Shown here: piece by piece, positions 46,965 to 57,354 of the stretch
Layout of the letters: each line of letters opens with the position of its first letter
Numbering within the stretch: position 1 is the first letter of the stretch
Assembly: GCF_026013645.1 (NCBI RefSeq)
Contig: NZ_CP110224.1
Coordinates: forward strand, 1,984,001-2,048,000
DNA: 64,000 bases
Reading direction: 5' to 3'
Source of the DNA: Virgibacillus natechei
GTDB lineage: Bacteria; Bacillota; Bacilli; Bacillales; Amphibacillaceae
Notes under the pieces: model-generated
Database searches by the model: none
What the model saw: the letters and a program-made list of their open reading frames with translations, nothing else
Told to the model about the DNA's origin: nothing
Position numbers and translations under genes: made by a program

Positions 46965-49031
46965 TTATTGCATGCTTGTTTTTTCTATTTTATATTTGTC
47001 CATTTTATAATAAAGATTTCGAATGGATATATTTAATTCTTTGGCTGTTTTAGTTTTATTAAATTTGTTTCGTCTAAAAGCATCCGAAATAAAATCCTTT
47101 TCATACTGGCTCACAGCATCTTGTAGTGTTAAATCCCCACCAGAAGATGTATTGCTTTCCAGTTTTACCTTTGTAGAAGGATTTTTTAATTCAGGGATAT
47201 GATGGCGTCTTATTACTTCTTCATTCATGTCCATATAAATAATAGCTCGTCCTACCACGTTTTCAAGTTCTCGAATATTTCCTGGCCAATGGTATTTCTG
47301 TAAGGTACGTAATGCTTGGTGATCTATTGTGCGTACATTTCTTCCGTAATCTATATTAATCATTTGAATAATATGTTCAGTTAAATCTGGCAATTCAGCT
47401 AACCTTTCATACAGGCTTGGAATAAAAACAGGTAGTCTGTTTATGCGATAATATAAGTCCTCTCGAAAACTTTTATTCATTATAGCTTTTTCCAAATTTA
47501 CATTAGTGGCGGCAATTATTCGTACATTTAACGGTATAGGATCCGTCCCTCCTACACGAACAATTTCATTCTCTTGCAATACTCGAAGTAATTTCGCTTG
47601 CATTTTCAATGAGAGTTCCCCGATTTCATCGAGAAAAATGCTTCCTAAATTTGCTTCTTCAAACAGACCCTTCTTACCGCCATGTTTCGCTCCAGAAAAG
47701 GCCCCTTCTTCATACCCGAAAAGCTCACTTTCCAATATAGATTCTGCGATAGCGGCACAGTTTACCCTAATAAATTTATTGTGTTTTCGATCACTCTCGT
47801 TATGAATGGCATGTGCAAAAAGCTCTTTTCCGGTTCCGGATTCACCCCTGAGTAGAACCGTTGCAGGGGTTCTGGCGCCTACCTTAGCTTGTTCCAGTGC
47901 AAGTTTCATTTCAGGAGAAGTTCCGATAATATCATCAAAGGTGTATTTCGCCTCTAAATTCCGAATGATTTGCCGCGCCCGCTTTAATTCGGTGGTTAAA
48001 GATTGAATTTCAGAAACATCGTTTAGAACACCAACACTCCCTTTTATTTTTCCATCCACTATCACCGGCGCAACATTTACTAATACATCTTTTTTGTTTG
48101 GCCCAACCTTCATACGGACCCCACGAACTGGCCGTCTAGTTTTAAGCACCTTCATATGCATGCTCTCACCTTCAGAAATATCGGTAGCTGCTGGCTCCCC
48201 AACTATATCCGCTTCTTTCATGCCGGTAATTCGAGTGTATGCCGGGTTAACGATAAGCCCATGTCCCGTTTCATCTACAACACTTATGGCTTCATCAGAT
48301 GATTGGATGATAGCTTCTAACATAATTTTTATTTCTTTTAGATCTGTGTTTTCTTCCGCTAAATTTACAACTTCTGTGATATCTTTAAATACAGCAAAAG
48401 CTCCTATTAGGTGATCATCAGCATTTATCATCGGAATTCGAGTTGTAATTACTTGTTTGTTATTTTCCAATGAGAGCTTTTGATTTACTTCTTTTCTCTG
48501 ATTTATAAGAATCTCGGGCAATCTTGTATTTGGTATCACATCTCTAATATGTTTGCCTTCACATTCTTCTTTCTTGTACCCTACAATCCTTTCAGCGCTC
48601 TTATTTACAAACTGTACAGTTTCCTGTTTGTTGATTACAATCATCCCGTCACGAATGTTATTTAAAATTAACGCTTGATTATTCATTTGGAGCTTTATTC
48701 GATCTAATAATAACTCTTTTTCATCGAAAAGCTCGGATATTATGTATGCAACTGTTCCAGGAATAATAACGGTATTTTTTTTTCTAACTTCAATCATCTC
48801 GGCTAAAACATTCTCGTTCCCTGTAGCTTCAACAATGATATCAACATTTTGATCTACCCAGCGTTTCCAATCATAATCAATTGATATATTATATCGTTTG
48901 GCTAATGCCAATCCCTTTGCATCTTTATTATGATCAACGACAGCAATGATTTCCATGCGTTCTGCAGCATATAAGATTTTTAAAAGAGATGTCCCGCCCT
49001 TGCCAGCCCCAACTATAAGTACTCGTTTCAT
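46965..49031 (-). CDS. bkdR: Sigma-54-dependent transcriptional activator BkdR
   Basis: 688 residues from the ATG at 49031 (GGGGTGG upstream); the frame from 49061 is not favoured. Order of parts: a Rossmann-like N-terminus ([13 protein letters not shown]), two PAS domains (about 130-240 and 250-360), the AAA+ domain with Walker [11 protein letters not shown] and Walker [12 protein letters not shown], and a Fis-type helix-turn-helix at the C-terminus. The sigma-54 contact loop reads GAFSGA instead of GAFTGA. It activates the adjacent bkd operon, probably sensing branched-chain metabolites through the N-terminal part. Confidence 0.95.
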   Translation of the reverse strand: MKRVLIVGAGKGGTSLLKILYAAERMEIIAVVDHNKDAKGLALAKRYNISIDYDWKRWVDQNVDIIVEATGNENVLAEMIEVRKKNTVIIPGTVAYIISELFDEKELLLDRIKLQMNNQALILNNIRDGMIVINKQETVQFVNKSAERIVGYKKEECEGKHIRDVIPNTRLPEILINQRKEVNQKLSLENNKQVITTRIPMINADDHLIGAFAVFKDITEVVNLAEENTDLKEIKIMLEAIIQSSDEAISVVDETGHGLIVNPAYTRITGMKEADIVGEPAATDISEGESMHMKVLKTRRPVRGVRMKVGPNKKDVLVNVAPVIVDGKIKGSVGVLNDVSEIQSLTTELKRARQIIRNLEAKYTFDDIIGTSPEMKLALEQAKVGARTPATVLLRGESGTGKELFAHAIHNESDRKHNKFIRVNCAAIAESILESELFGYEEGAFSGAKHGGKKGLFEEANLGSIFLDEIGELSLKMQAKLLRVLQENEIVRVGGTDPIPLNVRIIAATNVNLEKAIMNKSFREDLYYRINRLPVFIPSLYERLAELPDLTEHIIQMINIDYGRNVRTIDHQALRTLQKYHWPGNIRELENVVGRAIIYMDMNEEVIRRHHIPELKNPSTKVKLESNTSSGGDLTLQDAVSQYEKDFISDAFRRNKFNKTKTAKELNISIRNLYYKMDKYKIEKTSMQ

Positions 49032-49171
49032 GCGCCACCCCACCCCTGCATTATATTGCATGCTTTCATCATACGATACTATGCACGTTTTAGCAATCCT
49101 TGATTATATCTATTCCCATAAAATTTTGATATACTATGGTGAGTTTATTTTATAGTAAGAGGGGAAGTTAA

Positions 49172-49411
49172 ATGGTTAGAATTATAGCTGTATTATTGCT
49201 GTTCATTCCAGGAATTGTAGCCGCATATGGAATAAAACTTATGCGTGATACATTATTCAATGAATTCAACCCGATTTTTTTTCATACGGGAATTCAATTT
49301 TTTCTAGGATTTATTTTTTTCTTAGGAGGACTTGGATTCATAGGTGGATTTATTGTGTACCGTGATAAGAAAAGGCAACGCACTAAAAAACAGAATAAAA
49401 AGGCAGATTAA
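49172..49411 (+). CDS. yqzF: YqzF-like small membrane protein (DUF2627)
   Basis: 79 residues with two membrane helices (about 3-22 and 40-62), a GG-rich second helix and a basic tail. Size and position beside bkdR match B. subtilis yqzF, whose function is unknown. AGAGGGGAAG precedes the ATG; an extended -10 (TGaTATACT) lies about 35 nt upstream. Confidence 0.85.
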   Translation: MVRIIAVLLLFIPGIVAAYGIKLMRDTLFNEFNPIFFHTGIQFFLGFIFFLGGLGFIGGFIVYRDKKRQRTKKQNKKAD

Positions 49412-49437
49412 AAGATGGTTTATTCCATCTTTTTTTA
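49409..49437 (+). terminator. Rho-independent terminator of yqzF
   Basis: Stem AAAGATGG / CCATCTTT (49411-49418, 49425-49432) followed by a T-run. The run overlaps the -35 box of the next promoter. Confidence 0.75.
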
Positions 49438-49463
49438 ACATATTTAAAAATCTATGTTATGAT
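49435..49463 (+). promoter_or_regulatory. Sigma-A promoter of the aspartate kinase gene
   Basis: TTAACA (49435-49440), 17-nt spacer, TATGAT (49458-49463), about 35 nt before the ATG. No leader long enough for a lysine riboswitch or T-box is present. Confidence 0.55.
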
Positions 49464-49498
49464 AACAAATATTACAAAAATGCAGGGGGCATATAAGA

Positions 49499-50848
49499 AT
49501 GAAAGTAGCAAAATTTGGGGGGAGTTCCGTTGCAAATGCAACGCAGATACGAAAAGTTGGGGATATAATTAAAACAGATTCAACCCGGAAATGCATTATC
49601 GTATCAGCACCAGGAAAAAGGAACAGTGATGATTACAAGATTACAGATATTTTAATACGTTTGGGGAATGCTTTTAAAAATAATGTTTCCTATGAAGAAG
49701 AATTAAATATTGTTATCGACCGTTTTAGTGAAATCATCGAAGAATTAGAACTTCCTCCATCCATTTTAATGGACATTGAAGAATCCATTCAAGGTGTATT
49801 AACAAATAACAATTATTCCACTACAATGAAGTTAGATGCTTTAAAAGCAACTGGAGAGGACAGTTTAGCTAAAATACTCAGTGCTTATTTAAGTTCAATA
49901 GGCTTAGAGTCCAATTACGTAAATCCGAAAGAAGCAGGGATAATCGTAACAAATGATCCGGGTAATGCACAAATACTTGATGAAAGTTTTCAAAACATCT
50001 ATAAACTACGTGAAAAAGACGGAATATTAGTTATTCCAGGGTTTTTCGGCTACACAACTAATGGTGGATTAATTACTTTTTCACGGGGGGGATCCGATAT
50101 AACGGGGTCCATTGTTGCTGCAGGCGTAAAAGCAGACCTATATGAGAACTTTACGGATGTAAACTCTGTTTATACCGTTAACCCTAAATTTGTCGACAAT
50201 CCTAAAGAAATAACGACTTTAACCTATAAAGAGATGCGTGAATTATCGTATGCTGGTTTTTCTGTATTTCATGATGAAGCATTGATACCAGCTATTAACG
50301 AACAAATTCCAGTATGTATCAAGAATACGAACAATCCTAACCTACCAGGAACACATATCATTGCAGAAAAAAAGAAAGACGAGAAGTGTGTTGTTGGAAT
50401 AGCTAGTGACACTGGCTTTAGTAGTTTATATGTCAGTAAATACTTAATGAACCAGGAAGTTGGATTTGGGCGGAAACTGTTACAAATTATTGAAGATGAA
50501 GACGTATCCTTTGAACATGCTCCATCCGGAATTGATGACCTTTCCGTTATTATCCGAGAGAGCAAGCTCACATCCGAGAAAGAAAATAACATCGTACAAC
50601 GTATTAAAAATGAACTTAATCCAGGTACAGTAACGATACAAAAAAACTTAGCAATGATTATGGTTGTAGGTGAAGGCTTAATGAATACGGTAGGTATTGC
50701 AGAAAAAGCAACTGCTGCATTTTCTCAAGCAGATGTAAATATCGTAATGATTAATCAAGGTTCTTCAGAAGTATCTCTAATGTTCGGAGTAGAAAAAGAA
50801 GACCTCGCTCGTGCACTTCAATCCTTATATTCAGCCTTTTTTGATTAG
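49499..50848 (+). CDS. thrD: Aspartate kinase (YclM / AKIII type)
   Basis: 449 residues: kinase domain with N-terminal KFGGSSVANA and the GFFGYTTNGG and SRGGSDITGS segments, then two ACT domains (about 300-449) for feedback control. The compact N-terminus and monofunctional form match the threonine-responsive B. subtilis YclM rather than the DapG or LysC types. It phosphorylates aspartate as the first step to lysine, threonine and methionine. Single-gene unit with its own promoter and terminator. Confidence 0.9.
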   Translation: MKVAKFGGSSVANATQIRKVGDIIKTDSTRKCIIVSAPGKRNSDDYKITDILIRLGNAFKNNVSYEEELNIVIDRFSEIIEELELPPSILMDIEESIQGVLTNNNYSTTMKLDALKATGEDSLAKILSAYLSSIGLESNYVNPKEAGIIVTNDPGNAQILDESFQNIYKLREKDGILVIPGFFGYTTNGGLITFSRGGSDITGSIVAAGVKADLYENFTDVNSVYTVNPKFVDNPKEITTLTYKEMRELSYAGFSVFHDEALIPAINEQIPVCIKNTNNPNLPGTHIIAEKKKDEKCVVGIASDTGFSSLYVSKYLMNQEVGFGRKLLQIIEDEDVSFEHAPSGIDDLSVIIRESKLTSEKENNIVQRIKNELNPGTVTIQKNLAMIMVVGEGLMNTVGIAEKATAAFSQADVNIVMINQGSSEVSLMFGVEKEDLARALQSLYSAFFD

Positions 50849-50880
50849 AAAAGGCTTGGCATTTGCCAAGCCTTTTCGGC
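50846..50880 (+). terminator. Rho-independent terminator of aspartate kinase gene
   Basis: A perfect 13-bp stem AAAAGGCTTGGCA / TGCCAAGCCTTTT (50849-50861, 50864-50876) with a very short loop. The 3' arm is followed by a second copy of GGCAAATGCC, allowing an alternative fold. Confidence 0.8.
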
Positions 50881-50952
50881 AAATGCCAAAGCTAGCACTT
50901 ATGCAGTAAGAAAATTTTTCTTATCTGATGAAAAAATAATAGGCTCTAAATT

Positions 50953-51002
50953 AAAAAATATTACTGGAAACAAGCAACCCTTGTGAACAGTAATATTTTT
51001 TA
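50953..51002 (-). terminator. Rho-independent terminator of spo0A
   Basis: Stem AAAAAATATTACTG / CAGTAATATTTTTT (50953-50966, 50988-51001) with an inner CAAG/CTTG pair, ending 8 nt past the spo0A stop. Confidence 0.75.
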
Positions 51003-51009
51003 ATTTATT

Positions 51010-51789
51010 TTAACTTGCTTTATGCTCCAGCCGTAAACGGTCAGCGACCATTGCAATAAACTCTGAATTTGTTGGTTTTGCTTTTGAGATACTTACCGTA
51101 TATCCAAACAATGCTGAAATTGAATCAATGTTGCCCCTGCTCCACGCTACTTCTATAGCATGTCGTATCGCCCTTTCTACACGAGAGGCTGTTGTATTAA
51201 AGTTCTTGGCGATATCCGGATAAAGGACCTTCGTAATAGAGCCAAGAAGTTCTATATCGTTATATACCATCGTAATTGCTTCTCGTAAATACATATATCC
51301 TTTAATATGTGCTGGAACTCCAATTTCATGAATTATATTTGTTATGCTCGATTCCAAATCCAGTTTCTTGCGTGCTTTTTGCGTAACATTATTTGAATTA
51401 GATGTAAAAACATTATTCCCATTTACTTGACGTATCTGATCTGCTAAATTATCCAAATCAAACGGCTTTAAAATAAAATAAGAAGCGCCCAAGTCGACAG
51501 CTTTTTTCATTACTTCTTCCTGACCAAATGCTGTCAGCATAATAACATTCGGCTTATTTTTTCTCTCCATCTCTCGTATATTGTTTAATACCGCTAATCC
51601 ATCTATATGGGGCATAATAATGTCTAATACTAATACGTCCGGTTCTGAGTCCTCCAACATAATTAAACAGTCTCTGCCATTGTACGCAGTACCAATTACT
51701 TCAATATCTGATTGTTCCTCGAAATACTCCTCCATTAACTGTAACAATTCTTTATTATCATCAACTAATCCTACCGTAATCTTATCCAC
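51010..51789 (-). CDS. spo0A: Sporulation master response regulator Spo0A
   Basis: 259 residues with a GTG start behind GGGAGGAAG. The receiver domain has the acidic pocket (VDDNKELL), the phosphorylated Asp in [11 protein letters not shown] near 55 and the Lys in FILKPFDL. The C-terminal DNA-binding domain carries the recognition region [17 protein letters not shown] and the [20 protein letters not shown] sigma-A contact part. Phosphorylated Spo0A starts sporulation. A sigma-H promoter and 0A boxes lie upstream, as expected for autoregulation. Confidence 0.98.
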   Translation of the reverse strand: MDKITVGLVDDNKELLQLMEEYFEEQSDIEVIGTAYNGRDCLIMLEDSEPDVLVLDIIMPHIDGLAVLNNIREMERKNKPNVIMLTAFGQEEVMKKAVDLGASYFILKPFDLDNLADQIRQVNGNNVFTSNSNNVTQKARKKLDLESSITNIIHEIGVPAHIKGYMYLREAITMVYNDIELLGSITKVLYPDIAKNFNTTASRVERAIRHAIEVAWSRGNIDSISALFGYTVSISKAKPTNSEFIAMVADRLRLEHKAS

Positions 51790-51835
51790 TTTAAAACTTC
51801 CTCCCTTTATGTAATAACTTTTCTACATTACACAT

Positions 51836-51862
51836 ATTCAACAAAAGTTTTAAATATCCTTC
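51836..51862 (-). promoter_or_regulatory. Sigma-H promoter of spo0A
   Basis: Minus strand GAAGGATAT (51862-51854), an 11-nt spacer, GTTGAAT (51842-51836). Both elements fit the sigma-H consensus (RnAGGAWWW, RnnGAAT) without mismatch. Confidence 0.85.
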
Positions 51863-51945
51863 TTTTAATTCAAATAATATTGAATTTTTACCTATTTTCT
51901 TTTATTTACTCTATTTTTCATTAAATTCCGATGAATTCTGATATG

Positions 51946-51965
51946 TAACGACACTATTTGTCGAA
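51946..51965. promoter_or_regulatory. 0A boxes upstream of spo0A
   Basis: TTTGTCGAA at 51957-51965 contains the full core TGTCGAA. A second, weaker copy (GTGTCGTTA on the minus strand) lies at about 51945-51953. Both are about 90-110 nt before the sigma-H promoter, where Spo0A itself acts on its promoter switch in B. subtilis. Confidence 0.65.
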
Positions 51966-51977
51966 AAATATTTACTC

Positions 51978-52022
51978 AAAAAAATCATGACTTGCTATGG
52001 GAACAATCCACAACAAGTCATC
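51978..52022 (-). terminator. Rho-independent terminator of spoIVB
   Basis: Stem ATGACTTG / CAAGTCAT (51987-51994, 52014-52021) followed on the minus strand by GATTTTTTTG. It begins at the spoIVB stop codon region. Confidence 0.7.
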
Positions 52023-52025
52023 TAT

Positions 52026-53336
52026 TTAGCCAGTCTTTTCTTGTTCTTCCTTATATATATTAATTCCTGCCTCCTCCAGCATCCATTCAATATGAACACC
52101 GTAACCAGAAGTAGGATCATTTACAAAAACATGCGTAACAGCACCGATAATTTTATCATCTTGTATAATCGGACTTCCGCTCATTCCTTGAACAATGCCG
52201 CCTGTTTCTTTCAGTAATTCCTCATCTGTTATTTGAATAACCATTCCTTTTGTTGCAGGGAATTTTTGAGGAACACTACTTACCACTTCTACTTCAAATT
52301 CTTCCACTTTTTCATCTTCAACTACTGTTAAAATCTTTGCAGGCCCTTCCTTTACTTCATGTGATAATGCTACCGGCATCGGTTCGTCATGACTTTCATT
52401 TGTAATGGTATCATTTAACTCTCCAAAGATGCCAAATGGACTATTTTTGGTAATAGTTCCTATTTCATTTTCTTTTACGGAGAATCTGGCTTGCTTCTCA
52501 CCAGGTGTTCCGTTATTTCCTTTTTCAATTGAGCTCACGGATGACCTTACAATCGTTCCATCATGAATTTCGATTGGCTTTTTAGTGTCCATGTCAGATA
52601 TAACATGTCCAAGTGCACCATATTTATCTGATTCAGGTTCATGAAATGTCATTGTTCCAATACCAGCGGCAGAATCTCTAATATATAAACCAATTTTATA
52701 TTCGTTTTGCTTATCCATTATTGGCTGCAGTGTCGTATCGATTTGCTCTTCGCCTCTTTTAATGGTTATATTTAACTTTTCTTCATTTTCTCCTGCTTCA
52801 GTTACTATTGGTTTGACGCTTTCCATGTCTTCAATTGATTCTCCATTGATTTTCAGTATAATGTCTCCAACTTCTATCTCTGCATCCTCGCCTGGCGACA
52901 ATACATCATTCTCGTTGCCGCTATCCACTTGATGATGCCCGACTACAAGTACTCCTTGTGTATGAAGGTTAACTCCAATGGATTGACCTCCCGGGGTAAC
53001 TTTAATATCATCTAAAACAGATAAATTGACCTTTTTAATTGGGAATCCGGCAATTTCATAAACCAATTGGCTCGTTCTACCAGCTCCGTCAATATCAAAT
53101 CCTGGTGTGTCAGTGTCTAATGCTTGGATACTTTTATCAGTTGCATCTACTTGAACATTATCCCCTAAATCTGGAACCTCCAGTGAAGATTCGTTATTAA
53201 AGGTTACCATATCAGTTGGAATGGAAAGGTAATTTTGTAACGGGGTTAAAAACGGAACTGCTAAAAAGGCAATAAGGAGCACAATCCCTATAAAAATCCT
53301 ACTATTATTTGACTGTTTTCTTTTCAATCCTTTCAC
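52026..53336 (-). CDS. spoIVB: SpoIVB signalling serine peptidase
   Basis: 436 residues: one N-terminal membrane anchor (about 12-31), a PDZ domain (about 120-200) and a serine peptidase domain with the catalytic Ser in [11 protein letters not shown] near 378 and the His in [10 protein letters not shown] near 240. Secreted from the forespore into the intermembrane space, it cleaves SpoIVFA and so triggers sigma-K activation. The recN-spoIVB-spo0A order matches B. subtilis. Confidence 0.96.
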   Translation of the reverse strand: MKGLKRKQSNNSRIFIGIVLLIAFLAVPFLTPLQNYLSIPTDMVTFNNESSLEVPDLGDNVQVDATDKSIQALDTDTPGFDIDGAGRTSQLVYEIAGFPIKKVNLSVLDDIKVTPGGQSIGVNLHTQGVLVVGHHQVDSGNENDVLSPGEDAEIEVGDIILKINGESIEDMESVKPIVTEAGENEEKLNITIKRGEEQIDTTLQPIMDKQNEYKIGLYIRDSAAGIGTMTFHEPESDKYGALGHVISDMDTKKPIEIHDGTIVRSSVSSIEKGNNGTPGEKQARFSVKENEIGTITKNSPFGIFGELNDTITNESHDEPMPVALSHEVKEGPAKILTVVEDEKVEEFEVEVVSSVPQKFPATKGMVIQITDEELLKETGGIVQGMSGSPIIQDDKIIGAVTHVFVNDPTSGYGVHIEWMLEEAGINIYKEEQEKTG

Positions 53337-53555
53337 TCTCCTCGTTCCTAACCCATACCATTTTATTTCTGTATCTCTAATTTGACCTAATAAGACCTGT
53401 TTTAAACTGGTGAAACATAATAAAAATGTGTAACATTTCCTTTTATCATAGGAACGAAAAGATGTATAATGAGGATAAGAGGCGTTTACATAAATATACC
53501 TGTTGTATATTTCTAATTAGGGATAATTTTAATCGTGTACATCCTGCAACAAATA

Positions 53556-53586
53556 AAAAACCAGATATACTAGTATCTGGATTTTT
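53556..53586 (-). terminator. Terminator overlapping the recN 3' end
   Basis: Stem CCAGATA / TATCTGG (53561-53567, 53574-53580) with TTTTTT on the minus strand after the second arm. The recN stop codon at 53570-53572 lies in the loop, so the last codons of recN form half of the stem. Confidence 0.75.
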
Positions 53587-55324
53587 TATTATTTTTATCC
53601 TTATTTTTTTTAAAAATAGATGCTAAGTCGAGTAGTTCTCTTCCATGCTCTTTTGCTGTATCCGTTAATTCTGTTCCTGTAATCATTCTGCTTAATTCTT
53701 CAACTTGGTCTTCCATTGGTAATTCAGACACAATTGTTGCTGTACGATTCTTTCCTTCACGCTTTTCGATGAATTTGTGCGTATCAGCCATTGCAGCAAC
53801 TTGCGGTAGATGCGTAATACATAACACTTGGGAGTCGCTTGATATTTGAAATATTTTTTCCGCCATTGCTTGTGCTACACGCCCACTTACACCCGTATCT
53901 ACTTCATCAAAAATAACACTCGTAACACCTTGATGCTTAGCAAAAATATTTTTAAGTACAAGCATGATTCGTGAAAGTTCTCCGCCTGATGCTACTTTAT
54001 TTAAAGGTTTTAATGGTTCACCTGTGTTTGTAGATATTAAAAATCGAATACGATCAAATCCATTTTTATGTAAATCTATGGACATATAATCATCGTCATG
54101 GATAGCTTGTTCATTTTGTTTATGATCAAATGAAATAGAAAATGATGCTTTCTCCAAATATAGTTCTTTTAACTCTTCATGTATAGCTTTCATTAATGAT
54201 TCAGAGGCTTTTCGACGAATGTCATGCAGTTGCTTTGCTTCTAAATATACATCCTTAGCGGTTTCATTTATTTGCTGAGCCAAATGAGATAAGTGGGAAT
54301 CTTTATTCGTTATTTCTTCAATCTCTTCCTCGATTTTTGCCATATATTCAAGGATATCGTTTACTGTTGCACCATATTTCTTTTTCAACCTGTTTATTTC
54401 ATTCAATCGTGACTCTATTTCATTTAAACGATCAGGACTGTATTGAAGACTTTCAATATGATTACGTAAATCATACGTTAATTCTTCAAGAACAAAATAA
54501 TTACTGGAGACCTCTTCAGCTTTTTGGGCAATAAACGGATCATAACTACTACTGTCTTGTAGGGCAAGTTGAGCCTGGTTCAACCATTCCAGTCCTTTTT
54601 GTTCACCGTATAAGGCATTGTATGCGTCTTGGAGTGCATGATGTATCTTTTCATAATTAGCTAAGGACGTTCTTTCTTCTTCTAGATCGTCATCTTCATT
54701 AGGCACCAGGTTGGCCTGTTCGAGCTCTTTCATTTGAAATTGCAGTAAATCGAGACGATGAGCCATCTCTTGCTCATTTTCACTAAATTTTTTATATCGT
54801 GCTTTTAAGGAGGAGAGTTTATTAAATAAATCTGTATATTCTTCTTTAGCTTTTGATATTGGTTCTGGATCATACATATCCAGTAATTCAATATGATTTT
54901 CTGGATCCATTAGTGATTGCGTTTCATGCTGACTATGTATATCAATAAGTTTCTTACCAAATTCTTTTAAAATCGCCAACGTTACCAATTTACTATTAAC
55001 TCTGCATATACTTTTTCCGTTTGCAGTTATGGTTCGCTGTAAAACCAACTGTTCACCCGGTATTTCGATCCCATATTGACTACCTACATGATAAATTGGA
55101 TGGTTTTTATTATCGATTGTGAATAGCCCTTCTATTTCAGCTTTTTTGGCTCCATGTCTTACATAATCTATAGATCCTCGTCCACCTGCTAATAATTGAA
55201 CCGCATCAATAATTATTGACTTACCTGCACCAGTTTCTCCTGTCAATACAGTAAGCCCCTCATTAAACGTAATAGACACCTCATCAATAATAGCAAAATC
55301 ACGAATAGACAATTCCGTTAGCAT
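53570..55324 (-). CDS. recN: DNA repair protein RecN
   Basis: 584 residues, an SMC-like ATPase. Walker A is GETGAGKSIIIDA near residue 30, then long coiled coils, the ABC signature VASGGELSRIMLVLK and Walker B TSVIFDEVDTGVSG. It acts early in double-strand break repair. The C-terminus has a basic Lys/Asn-rich tail of about 13 residues encoded into the terminator hairpin. It starts 28 nt after argR. Confidence 0.96.
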   Translation of the reverse strand: MLTELSIRDFAIIDEVSITFNEGLTVLTGETGAGKSIIIDAVQLLAGGRGSIDYVRHGAKKAEIEGLFTIDNKNHPIYHVGSQYGIEIPGEQLVLQRTITANGKSICRVNSKLVTLAILKEFGKKLIDIHSQHETQSLMDPENHIELLDMYDPEPISKAKEEYTDLFNKLSSLKARYKKFSENEQEMAHRLDLLQFQMKELEQANLVPNEDDDLEEERTSLANYEKIHHALQDAYNALYGEQKGLEWLNQAQLALQDSSSYDPFIAQKAEEVSSNYFVLEELTYDLRNHIESLQYSPDRLNEIESRLNEINRLKKKYGATVNDILEYMAKIEEEIEEITNKDSHLSHLAQQINETAKDVYLEAKQLHDIRRKASESLMKAIHEELKELYLEKASFSISFDHKQNEQAIHDDDYMSIDLHKNGFDRIRFLISTNTGEPLKPLNKVASGGELSRIMLVLKNIFAKHQGVTSVIFDEVDTGVSGRVAQAMAEKIFQISSDSQVLCITHLPQVAAMADTHKFIEKREGKNRTATIVSELPMEDQVEELSRMITGTELTDTAKEHGRELLDLASIFKKNKDKNNKKSRY

Positions 55325-55352
55325 GATAATTCATCCCCATTCGTTAAAAAAC

Positions 55353-55802
55353 TTACAGCATACCTAGAAAACGTTCCTTAATAATTTCAGTATCTTCTTC
55401 TGTTCTACAAATAATTAAACATGTATCGTCACCACATATTGTTCCCATAATTTCTTCCCAGTTCAAATTATCAATTAATACGCCTATAGCATGAGCATTA
55501 CCTGGGAGTGTACTTAACACGATAAAATGACTGGCATGATCTATCTTCACAAATGCATCCATAATTAAACGTTTTAATTTTTCCAATGGATTAAACCGTT
55601 GGTCAGCTGGCAAGCTATACTTGTATTTGCCATTTGTTGAAGGTACTTTTACAAGATGGAGTTCTTTTATGTCGCGGGAAACTGTTGCTTGGGTTACATT
55701 GTATCCCAGGTTCTTTAAGAGTTCTACTAGTTCATCCTGTGTATCTATTTCATCTTCAGTGATTAATTCACGTATTTTTATATGACGCTGAATCTTACTC
55801 AT
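55353..55802 (-). CDS. argR: Arginine repressor ArgR/AhrC
   Basis: 149 residues, the same length as AhrC. N-terminal winged helix ([18 protein letters not shown]) and C-terminal arginine-binding hexamerisation domain with [13 protein letters not shown]. It represses arginine synthesis and activates arginine breakdown. Conserved position between yqxC and recN. Confidence 0.96.
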   Translation of the reverse strand: MSKIQRHIKIRELITEDEIDTQDELVELLKNLGYNVTQATVSRDIKELHLVKVPSTNGKYKYSLPADQRFNPLEKLKRLIMDAFVKIDHASHFIVLSTLPGNAHAIGVLIDNLNWEEIMGTICGDDTCLIICRTEEDTEIIKERFLGML

Positions 55803-55864
55803 TTTTATTATCCCACCTAAAACATAAGCTTATAATAGAAGCAATTACAACTGTTGTGCATTGA

Positions 55865-56692
55865 TTATTTACGTGCAATTGAATTCAATTCACCATGTGC
55901 TTCATCTACTTTCTGTTCTAATTCTTGATCCGTTATTATACGGCCTCTATTTGGCTTTTTCCATCCTAAATAAACCAAAAATTCAATATTTCCATCCCCT
56001 CCTGTGATGGGAGAGTGTGTAAGATCATACAATTCATATTGTTCATCGGTTGCAAATTCAATAATTTTTTTTAAAACACGTTGGTGTACACGCTTATCAC
56101 GTACAATACCTTTATTACCAACTTCATCTCTATGAGCTTCAAATTGTGGCTTTATAAGTGCTATAACATCACCATTAGGCGTCAATAGATTCTTAAGTAC
56201 TGGTAATATTAATTTTAACGATATAAAAGAGACGTCAATTGATGCTAAATTAGGTGTTCCATGCCTGAGCATGTCTGGTGTCACGTAACGAAAGTTAGTT
56301 CGCTCCATCACGATAACCCTGTCGTCATTTCTTAATTTCCAATCTAATTGATTATACCCAACATCAACTGCGTAACTAAGCAGCGCACCATTTTGCAGTG
56401 CGCAATCAGTAAATCCTCCAGTCGAGGAACCTACATCCAACATTGTTTTACCAGTAGCTGTTATCGAAAAATGATTTAATGCTTTTTTAAGCTTTAAACC
56501 ACCACGACCTACGTATGGGATTGACCTTCCTTTAATAGTTATAGGTATGGATTCATCAACCTTCATGCCCGGCTTATCCAAGCGGTTTTGTTCGGAAAAA
56601 ACAAGCCCAGCCATAATAATTCGTTTCGCCTTATCATTTGTTTCTATTAAATTTTTATCAACTAATAATTCATCCAAACGTTTTTTAGTCAT
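55865..56692 (-). CDS. yqxC: TlyA-family S4/FtsJ-fold rRNA methyltransferase (YqxC)
   Basis: 275 residues. An S4 RNA-binding domain at the N-terminus (RLDELLVDKNLIETNDKAK) is followed by a Rossmann methyltransferase domain with SAM motif LDVGSSTGGFTDCAL. TlyA proteins 2'-O-methylate rRNA in other bacteria; the exact target here is not known. It follows oapA by 24 nt; in B. subtilis dxs occupies the upstream slot. Confidence 0.93.
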   Translation of the reverse strand: MTKKRLDELLVDKNLIETNDKAKRIIMAGLVFSEQNRLDKPGMKVDESIPITIKGRSIPYVGRGGLKLKKALNHFSITATGKTMLDVGSSTGGFTDCALQNGALLSYAVDVGYNQLDWKLRNDDRVIVMERTNFRYVTPDMLRHGTPNLASIDVSFISLKLILPVLKNLLTPNGDVIALIKPQFEAHRDEVGNKGIVRDKRVHQRVLKKIIEFATDEQYELYDLTHSPITGGDGNIEFLVYLGWKKPNRGRIITDQELEQKVDEAHGELNSIARK

Positions 56693-56716
56693 TTTATTAT
56701 TCCTTCTATAGCGTTC

Positions 56717-57310
56717 TTACGATCGTATCTTCTTATTTTCATCTGGAAGAACACGTATTTTAAATTTATTTTGCAGAAATGCAATTACCTTTCCTGAGAA
56801 AAAAATGATACTGGTCGATGAGTTGATTGCTATTGTCTTACCAACAGCTTTTCCTCCAACTGTTATAGCTGCTACCAAACTGGTCAACACAACTGATAGA
56901 ACAATTTGTATCGTTGATCCTTCTCCCCCACCAAGTAAATTAGCTATTTGTAGAACAACAATTGCAGTTGCAGTACCACTTATAATTCCTGATATATCCC
57001 CGATTACGTCATTACAAAAGCTAGCAAATCTATCTGCATTTCTTGTAATTGCTACAGCCTCTTTTGCCCCGTTTACCTTTTCTGCTGCCATGGCGTGAAA
57101 TGGGGTTTCATTTGCTGCTGTGGCAGCAATTCCCACCATATCAAATACAATTCCGATTAATACGATAATAAGTACAACTGTTAAGCCGATACTCCATATG
57201 ACACCATTTAGGATGGATGAAGATATTATTGAAAAAATAGCCGCTAACACAAATGTGATAACGGCAATTGTTAAACTGAATCTAAGTGTTTTTTTAATTT
57301 TTTTATCCAT
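56717..57310 (-). CDS. oapA: OLE RNA-associated membrane protein OapA
   Basis: 197 residues with about four membrane helices (roughly 9-30, 33-60, 108-128, 133-157). Between helices 2 and 3 is a polar loop with NETPFHAMAAEKVNGAKEA and RNADRFASFCNDV, and the tail is basic. The start is the ATG at 57310, behind AGAGGT. It lies directly downstream of the OLE RNA, in the same place as OapA in Bacillus halodurans, where it binds the RNA and brings it to the membrane. Identification rests on this position plus the protein layout. Confidence 0.9.
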   Translation of the reverse strand: MDKKIKKTLRFSLTIAVITFVLAAIFSIISSSILNGVIWSIGLTVVLIIVLIGIVFDMVGIAATAANETPFHAMAAEKVNGAKEAVAITRNADRFASFCNDVIGDISGIISGTATAIVVLQIANLLGGGEGSTIQIVLSVVLTSLVAAITVGGKAVGKTIAINSSTSIIFFSGKVIAFLQNKFKIRVLPDENKKIRS

Positions 57311-57354
57311 GATCAACCTCTGTTAATTATTAAATATGTAAAGGAATGGTCAAT

